Below are positions 46,001 to 55,000 of a stretch of DNA of 64,000 nucleotides, in pieces. Position 1 is the stretch's first letter. Each line of letters opens with the position of its first letter. The notes beneath the pieces were generated by a model. The model worked only from the letters and a program-made list of their open reading frames with translations. It was not told the origin of the DNA and searched no databases. The position numbers and the translations under genes are program-made. Location: positions 612,348,920 to 612,412,919 of the forward strand of contig NC_081405.1 of NCBI RefSeq assembly GCF_030272615.1, in the 5' to 3' direction. This DNA is from Cryptomeria japonica (Eukaryota; Streptophyta; Pinopsida; Cupressales; Cupressaceae).

Positions 46001-49000
46001 TAGGCCATCAACTCCTAGTGGAAGATCAGGATCTGTAGGAGGACATTCACCATCGGTGAGGCCATTCAAATATCACCTTGTAGATTATGTTATGCTCTAT
46101 AAATGTTTGGAGGACTCCTGTAATTTTTATTAGTAGAACTCTCGTCATTGTATACAGGGATTACATGTGATGTCGGGTGATAATCAGGTTGGATCTATCA
46201 GTGGTTCCCAGAACTCAATAAATGGTACTATTGAGGGACCTGTTCATGTGTCTGCTCCAGTAGGAGGCCCTGCAAGGCTGACTGCCCCTTCTCCGCAGCA
46301 GGTACTTTTTTGGATATTATTACTTCTTTTTTTATTTCATAGGTTTTGACGATATTTGCATTTTTCAGGTGCCTTTACAAAGGGTTTGGATAGTATTTTG
46401 CTTAGGACATTTAGTGATGTGCTGGATCTTGTTCTTGACAGGGTTATAATTCATCTTCTTCACAGCATCAGGCTCAAGTTCAAGGTTGGTTACCACCAGT
46501 GCAGCAAACACACCAAATGCAGCAACAGTTGCAACCACCATACCAAAATCAACATCAATCCGCGCAATCTCATTCACAATTGCAGACTTCACAGCAATCA
46601 TTGAATTTGCAGCAATATGGTCAGCATGTGCAATCCTCTCAACTTCATAACCAACAGCCAACACAATCTCAATTACAAATGCAGGCCCAGCAATCTTTAC
46701 AGCAATATGGTCAACAGGTGCAACAACCCTTACAACCACATTCACAACAACCCACACAATTTCATTCACAATTGCAGGCCCAGCAGTCTTTGCAACAGTA
46801 TGGTCAACAGTTGCAATCTTCACAACAACATGTTCAACAAGCCCCATTTGGTCATGCACCAGCTTCACAGCAACAACCATCTACATATGGGCAATTGCCT
46901 GTTTCTCAGTCTCAAATCCAGCCAAATGTTGCTTCCTCTCTTCAGCAGATTCCTCCTAGCATGCCATTACCAAGCGTACATCCCCAAACTCAGCAGCAAC
47001 TATCACAACAGCAGCCCTCTAGTCAGATATTACAACAACAGGTGCCTGCTGCGCAGAGCAATATTCAATCCCAACAGCATCTTTCATTTCAACAGCAGCT
47101 GCAGTCGCCTCTGGTACCACCACCTTTAGTGCAGGCTACAACGCAATCCCAGCAGCAACCACTCTTGATGCGCCCTCAGCAACAACAGGTGCAGGATAAA
47201 CATTGTTAATAAATGTAATGATTCAACCTAGTTGAATGTATCTGAAATGTCTTAACAATACTTATTCACGATTTTTTGATTTTTCAGCCTTATTACCAAG
47301 TGGCTCCAACGCAACAAGCTGGACTGCAACAAGTCAGTAATACATCTTTGGCTTAGTTGAATGGCATGAAAAGTGATAGACTAATTTTATTTCTTTCTTA
47401 ATAAGTGATAGACTAATTTTATTTCTTTCCTAATGTTGATTTATTTAGGACTCTTAATGTAGTATGATATTAACATTCTTATTTGTTGTTGATAAAGCCA
47501 TGGACATTTTCAGCACAGCCACAAGGAATAGTGACAACTAGCTCTACCAGTACACTTCCTATGACTGCCGAAGCCAAATCTGCTGCAGCTGTGGCACCTG
47601 TTAGTGTTCCTAGTCCTGCTTCATTGACTTGTGTCTGGACAGAGCATACTTCTCCAGAGGGATACAAATATTATTATAATAGTGTGACTGGTGAAAGCAA
47701 GGTATAGATGTACATTTTGTTATTGAATCTTGTTAACTTCACTCGCAACTTTGTGTTTAATTTTACATATTCTGTTTATGCCTCTTTCTCACCAGAGGCC
47801 ATGTTTTTCAGTTGATTTGCTACCATTTGAATAAGATACAAAATGGTTTGATATGGTTGCCAATTTGAATATCATCTTGTAGCCAGTAATCAATTGGTCA
47901 TGCTTCAACTAACTGAAATTCATTTTCTTATGATGTTTCCTTTTTGATTGGCAGTGGGAGAAGCCAGACGAGCTGACAAAATTTGAGCAACAAAAGCAAT
48001 TGCAACAGACACAGCCTCAGCCTCAGCCACAGCTACAACAGCCTCATCAACAGCCGCAGCCTCAATTGCTGCAGCCCCAGCAACAACAGCAGCCTCAGCT
48101 GCAGCAGCCCAATGCACAACAGCAACCACAGCTACAGCAGGCCCAGCAACAACATCAGCCTCAACTACAGCAACCCCAGCAACTTGTGCAACCTTCATTA
48201 TCAACTGTGAGTTTCCTTTTGTTATGTTGTTCCACGTGGGCCATCTTAGTAAAATATAACAGTTATTCATGTTATATATAGAAGATATTTAAATATTGAA
48301 ATGTCCTTTTACTTGGACTCTTGTTAGAACCAACAAGAGAAATCATCTAATTTGTTAATTCAGTATAAAATCACTTTAGCCTCTCTGACATGGAAGCATA
48401 TAATTGGTTACCTCCAAAGGATGTGGATGGAATCAATTGCCTTACTTTTTAAAGATAGTTTATTTTAATTTATTAGTAAAATAATTCAAGCCTATGGAAA
48501 ACCGTCTCGTTGACATGGATTTAAAGAAATTTTTATTCTAGAGTATACATTTTCTTTTAGGCATTCAGGAGACGATTCCTTAACTCGTTGTTGTCAATGG
48601 GATGAAGTTTACCAAGTCAATCTGCATACCACTCTGGACTCAAACGCATATACAACCATGTATAGAGGTGTATTAAACTTACCACAACATTTTTGGATGA
48701 TGGGATGAATATGCTCGATGTAGAACTCTAATGTGAGGCCTCTCTCACTAATCTGATCAAGCATGCTATAAATGCACTCATAAATCTCCCAAGATTAGAA
48801 TTGTTAGAATCCCCAAATTTGATGATTGGGAATACATGGTGTCTATAAGATGTAATGTATTCCACATTTGACCAAAAATAGCAAGCTATAGCTATAATTT
48901 CCTTCACTGTTTTCCCTTGCTTTGTCTTGGCCAAGCATGCGATAAATGCACTTGTAGATCTCCCAAGACTAGGACTATATGTTCTATGATTGTGAAAACA

Positions 49001-52000
49001 TGCTGTATAAAAGATGTGATGTTTTTTACATATGACCAAAAACTATCAGTATCACCAATCATTGCTTTTTTCACTCTTACCTTGCTCTATCTTTGACTCT
49101 TTCCACCTATTCGATCCGTATGTGATAAAAATAAGTTGCAATGGCTCTTCTGATTCAAGCATCCTTTGTAGTAGAATGGAATAGGAAGCATATTAGGTCT
49201 CTGTTGGTTTGGGACATTACTTTCTCTTAAAGGTTTGAAGCAATGTCATTGATGTGTGGTGGTTGGAGCAAATGAACGCTTGCACCTTCGTTGCCTCCAC
49301 CACCACTCGTTTGATACTCTCTATCTTTAAATGTTCTTGAGTGCTTTGTTAATAGCATGCACATACCAAGTGTCTAGTAGATTGTCCACTGAATCAATCT
49401 ACTTGCTGCCTTGCAAATGTTTGTTGCATTTACAATCATCGGCATTACATAATTTATTCAATGCATGAAACTATAATGTTGATGAGTAGGCGACGTCTAA
49501 TGTTTGTCCACTCATCCATGATTATGGTGCAACCATATGTAATCCATTTTGGCCTTAGGTTAATATTGGAATGACGTTTTTCGAAGAGAGCATTCCTTAA
49601 TCTAGTCTCGCTAGGACCCACATAACTTGGTGATAAGCTCCTTGGAATAAGGAGATTGGGCAACATGGAAAGGAATACCATTACCAAAAAAGAATTTGGC
49701 AGTGTTCCTTAATCTAGCCTCGCTAGGGCCCACATAACCACTACTAGTTTTTCCTACCTTGGTGATAAGCTCCTTGGAATAAGGAGATTGGGCAACATGG
49801 AAAGGAATACCATTACCAAAAAAGAGTTTGGCAATGACCACTTCTACATCATTGTTCTCATTCACTTTGAACACATTTGCAATTGAGTTGGCAATGACCA
49901 CTTCTACATCATTGTTCTTATTCACTTTGATCACATTTGCAATTGAGTTCAATGATGATGAATCTATGACCCTCTATTTCCTCTCAATTGCAATACACGG
50001 TAGCGTTGATGCAGTCATGGATGGTGGATCCAATGAAGGATTATCTAATTATGTAGTGAAATGAAACAACACACAACTTACACAGGAGCACATTAATAAA
50101 ACAACGAAACAACAAAAGGGACTTTATTGACTATTAGTCATGAATGAGTTGCAATCTGCTACAATGGAACTCCAACATGCTAGGCCTCAGTTTGATTAGA
50201 AACATGCAACTTACCAGATTCGTTTGATATTATAATACAATGCTCAAGCTTGACTCCTAACTTTAATCTTCGAATTCACTTCTTTCAAATGATTGTGAGA
50301 GGTGTTTACTTAGTCAGCCTCAAGGTGGTGCAAAGCACAATGTCCCATAAAATGCGTCGTCGGCTAGATGTGTGAAAGGATCTTCATGTTGGGAAAGGTG
50401 ATTTGTACACCTTGAATTATAATAATGCTAAAAATGTAAATAAATATTTATTTGTGGCACATCCTAGAGACGTGGATACCATATGTGTTGGGCATTCTTA
50501 AGGACACTTGTATGTTGCATTATACATTAGGATAAATATTTAATTTGGATGTCACATTGGAGGAATGTTTAATATTGGGATAATTTAGTACCAAATATTT
50601 AATTTGAGGGTTATAGTTTAGTGAGCTCATGGTTTATGTATTACTGCCAAGTGGTTTTGTGCAAAAGCTTATCTTATAAAAGCAAGTACATAAGTAGTTG
50701 TTGAGGCTGGCTTGTGGAACCTTTGACTTGTTGGCTAAGGTTGGATTAAGCATCTTTTGTAGGCCGCATATGTAGAAGTGTGGATTGGGATGTGTGGCTA
50801 CATTGTTCTCATTTGCTTCTTCACGTGGAGGAATGCAACTAGGGTGCTTGATGCTTCAGAAGCTTTGCATGGAGACTTTGCAATTGTATTTTAAACTTGT
50901 TTAGTGAGATAATATATCGATTATGTGAGTGCTTTTGGAGGATGGGTTTTTTTCCCTTGAGAGGGCTTTTCAAAGGTACATCTAGTGTTATTTTGTGGTA
51001 TGCTTTGTTCTCTTTTGCATTGTGGATTTTAACTACTTATCTTGCATATTCTCTCACAAGGATTATGCAGAAAAGAATATGATTGTTGCAAATTTCATTA
51101 GATGTATTGATGGTGGATAGACTAATCTTGGTGCAGTCCATACTGTAAGGTCTTGAGTCCAGTGCATATGTGTGTTCCTTTGTTGCCACACACTTTGCAA
51201 AGGTGCCACAAGCTTTCAACAATAAAATTTTCTGTTATTATATTATGCTTGGTGATGGAGTAAAAACTGATATGCCTTTGTGATGATTGCAATCTCTTGA
51301 AAATAGAATATGCCATCGATGGATAAATGTAGAACATGTGTTCCCATCCGTGATGTGGAATATGTTAGTGTTGTGAAATGTGGTAGGTTTTGTAGTAATT
51401 GTTTGATTGCTGTAATGTAAATGAAAACTTGCAAACAAAACACACAAGTGAAAGAAAATATTTTTGGGTGATGCAAAATTGTTCTTACACCTTGAGACGC
51501 TCTTGCACTAGGAGTTTTTCGAAAAACTGTTGGGGAAGAGAGCAACACCAAAAGTGTAGGATGGTTCAGATGCAGCTACATTCCCTAGAAAGGAAGGCTC
51601 GAATGAGTTATGGGAGTGGGTGCTAACAATGCAGTGCTAGTTTGTGCAATGGTGATTGAAGACTCATAGAGGGTAGAGCTCTCAAAGAGGAGGTTGTGCA
51701 ACACTACAACAAAAATACGGAGGGCTCTTTGAGATTGGAGACATCTTAGAGGAAAAATGCAAGTGGATAATTGGGACCAGGACCAGATGGTCTTTGAGAT
51801 GATGAGGGGTTGGTGCACCCAAGAGTGCATCTAGAGTGGTTGGGGGCCTAGAAGTTGGAAGGTGTGATGATGCACAAAAGGCATTGAGTAAATTAACGAG
51901 GGAGGCGGGATTTGCGCAAGTTGGAGGCATCGGCAACATAGAGAATCTGCCTTCACACATGGAAACAGGTGTAAGTTCAGTAGCAGAGGGAAAGTTGATG

Positions 52001-55000
52001 TTGAGTAGTGATTTTTTGGGGGAGAGAGGGGGAAGTAGTACTAGAAGAGGAGGAAATGTGGAGGCACTAAATGCTCTAGAAGGGAAGGTGGACTTAAGAG
52101 AGTGGGTGATAGCAACAAAGTGTTGGTTTGTGTGGAAGAGCATCAGAAACCCATAGAGGGTAGAGCTCATAGAGAGGAAGTTGTGCACCAACACAACAGA
52201 AGGATGGAGGTGTCCCTAGGAGTGGAGACAATGTGGATAAAAAAATGGGACCAAATGGTTTTGAGATGATGAGGTAGTTGGTGTACCAAAGAGAGTAGCT
52301 AAAGTGGCAGGGGGGTTATAAGTTGGAAGGTGTGTGTTATCTTCCTACTTTGTTGTTCTTCATTTTCCTTCATCTTGTCTGCTTTCAGTTTCCTGAACAA
52401 AAAATCTGAAAATGCAAATGAAAGCAAGAAAATAATAGTGGGCCAGTGCAAGAAGGAATAAAATATATGTTGCGGGGCAGCCCCACAAGCCTTTAGGGTT
52501 TTTGAATTTTAAAATTTATTTCCTTTTTTCATGTTGATGTCTCAGTAGATATACCCATGTTGAAGGGGTGTCTTTGGGATGCCCCCAAACACAGATCAAA
52601 AAGGGACATGGTAGGCATATGCTGTCCCTTTATGTCCTCAGGATGTTTGCCTTCCCTAGAATGACAAGAAAACCTTGGGGAAGTGTCCTTGGGGAACACT
52701 TTCGGCAATTGACATTCATCCGGTGATTTCCGATGCTTGACTCATGATTTAGGGTTGTCATTGATGGCAACTCTTCTTGGAGATTCGATCTGGTAGTCGT
52801 GATTCCTCTTATCCGGAAGCAGGAGTTAATCGGTAGCCAGTTAGTTGGTAAATCAAGATTATTCCATTGCAGTTTTGGTCCGGTAAGATTTCCGGTGTTT
52901 GCGGTGATTTTGGTGACTAAGTTCGAAATGTAAATGATGAGGTTGACATTGGTGTAACATTTTGGAAATTTGTTTTGGTCCGGTGCTATGTCTTTTTAGA
53001 GATTGAAGCCGACTTGAAGCTACACGTTACATTTTTGATAGCCGACTTGGAGGAGATTTTTTCTGATATGACCAGATATATAAGATTGAGTTGGTGATTG
53101 GTTTTCGGTGTATTACTGTTGTGGTGATCTGTTTTGGTGCGATTGAGCGCAGTTTCACGTGCTCATTTGATTCCCAAGTGATTCGGTAGCTGACTGAGAC
53201 AGAAACATGGCATATTGCAGAGCGAGTACAATCAAAGATCTTGTGCTTAACCGGAACTCATTCTTGCATTGTCAGATGCTATTTCAGAGTTCTTTTATTG
53301 TATTTTTCTCATTATAAATAAATTTTAAGTCAGCGAGACTTCCCTGAAGGTTGTAGCCTTCCGTGTTATTGTAATTGAGCAGTGAGCTCTAGGCAGTGAA
53401 CCTGGATGCAAGTGCATTCCCCATCTATGTAATATTTATGTACTCCTGGCCATAGTATATGAATATTGTGGGTCCCAGCCCCACCGTGGTTTTTCCCTTT
53501 CCGGGTTTCCACATAAAAATTTTGGTGGTGTGGATCTGTGGTTTATTTATTGCTTGCTTATGTTCTTTACTGTTATGCATTACTAACCGGTGGGTAAAGA
53601 ATAAGTTTGTGAATTTGATTTCTGGCAGAACATTGATTCACCCCCCCCTCTCAGTGTTCCTTGATTCTAACAAACACTGTGTAACTTGGGCCATTATGCT
53701 GTTATCAAAGTAAATTTATGCCATCTATTAAACCTTATCGTCACAAATTGGACCCAATGATTTGGGATCTTAGCTTGGTGTCTCAATTTGTTTTTTTGTT
53801 GTTACTTGTTCCATTGTCTTAGGTACATAATGTGGATATTTTGTATAATATAGATGCATTGAGTTTATAATATCAATCTGAATGTATTTTGCCCCTATTT
53901 GATTGGAGATTATTGATCTTATATGTTTTTAGGACTAGGAAGCTTTATTCTTCAATGCTAGACTTTTCTTCCATTTGAAATTTCATTTTCATTTAGTTGT
54001 TACAAGTTGTTTTTACTTATGTAAACCATTAGGGAGGATCTAAATAATTGCATAGGTTGTTTTCGTTTCCTGTTGTTTGCACAATCATATAAATCTATTA
54101 TTTTTTGTGTTCTATTTACATTTCCTCCTAACATGGTCAAGTTGAGGTTGCGATTCTTGTTGCTATTGAAGTTTGGACCATGATCTTTATCGAAGAAATA
54201 TTTGTAGCTAAGGACTACTGGAATCAATAATTTCAGTTTTTGTTGGCTTTTATTGATATGTTTGTGAACTGACTTCATTACTCTACAGAAGGCTCAGGTT
54301 GATTGCTAATAAAATGTGGATATATTCAATTTGGTTAGACACGCACTCGGTGATACCCTTTTTCTATCCTTTTTGTATGTGGGTTTTGTCAATCTGTCTG
54401 TATGGATAACAATTTTGAGAGATATTTAATAGGCATTACCTACACAAAAAGCTTTCCCAATCCTGAAGTAGGCTTTGGGGTGCAAGTCCCTGGGTTGATT
54501 TGTTTCTATCCTCCCTGGTACTTTGAGAAACGTTGTCGGTGGTTTTGTTGTTAGCATTTTGGCCTTCTCTAGTTTGTGGTAGTTATCCTTACAATGTCAG
54601 TAATTTACAAGCTGTTTACTCTATTGGCATATCATCTGATTGGACACTGTGTGACATTACAATTGATTTTTTTTCTCAATCTAAGGAGCCCCTACCCATA
54701 TTGTTTCTCTTTATTGTCGACTACTAGGTGTTCCTAACTCTTGGGATTGGGTTGTTCTCTAAATCATAGAACTTTTCAAACAGGGAAACACAAAAAAATG
54801 GGGTAGAGTCTTGGTTCTTTTTCATTTTGTGGTTTTGTTAAAGTGTAGCAAGATTAACTGGAGGAATATGTTCCTGGTAATATGTACGAGGAGATGCTAA
54901 ACTGTGCCATTTTCATGCACTTGTATTTACAGATACACTTGTCACCCTTCCTCAGCTACAAGTATCTTGTGGAGTGGTTCACTCAACAGTCCTCTATTGG

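Noticed and set aside
46365..46880. 171-codon minus-strand ORF opposite the FCA Gln-rich exon
   Set aside because: It is the antisense shadow of CAA/CAG-rich coding sequence, giving Val/Ala-rich peptide, and it crosses an FCA exon boundary.
47920..48270. 116-codon minus-strand Ala/Val-rich ORF
   Set aside because: Antisense shadow of the second FCA Gln tract.
51682..52194. 170-codon minus-strand ORF in the late FCA intron
   Set aside because: Low-complexity Ser/Pro/Leu composition across a purine-biased duplicated segment. The duplicate copy does not preserve the frame, and no domain is recognisable.
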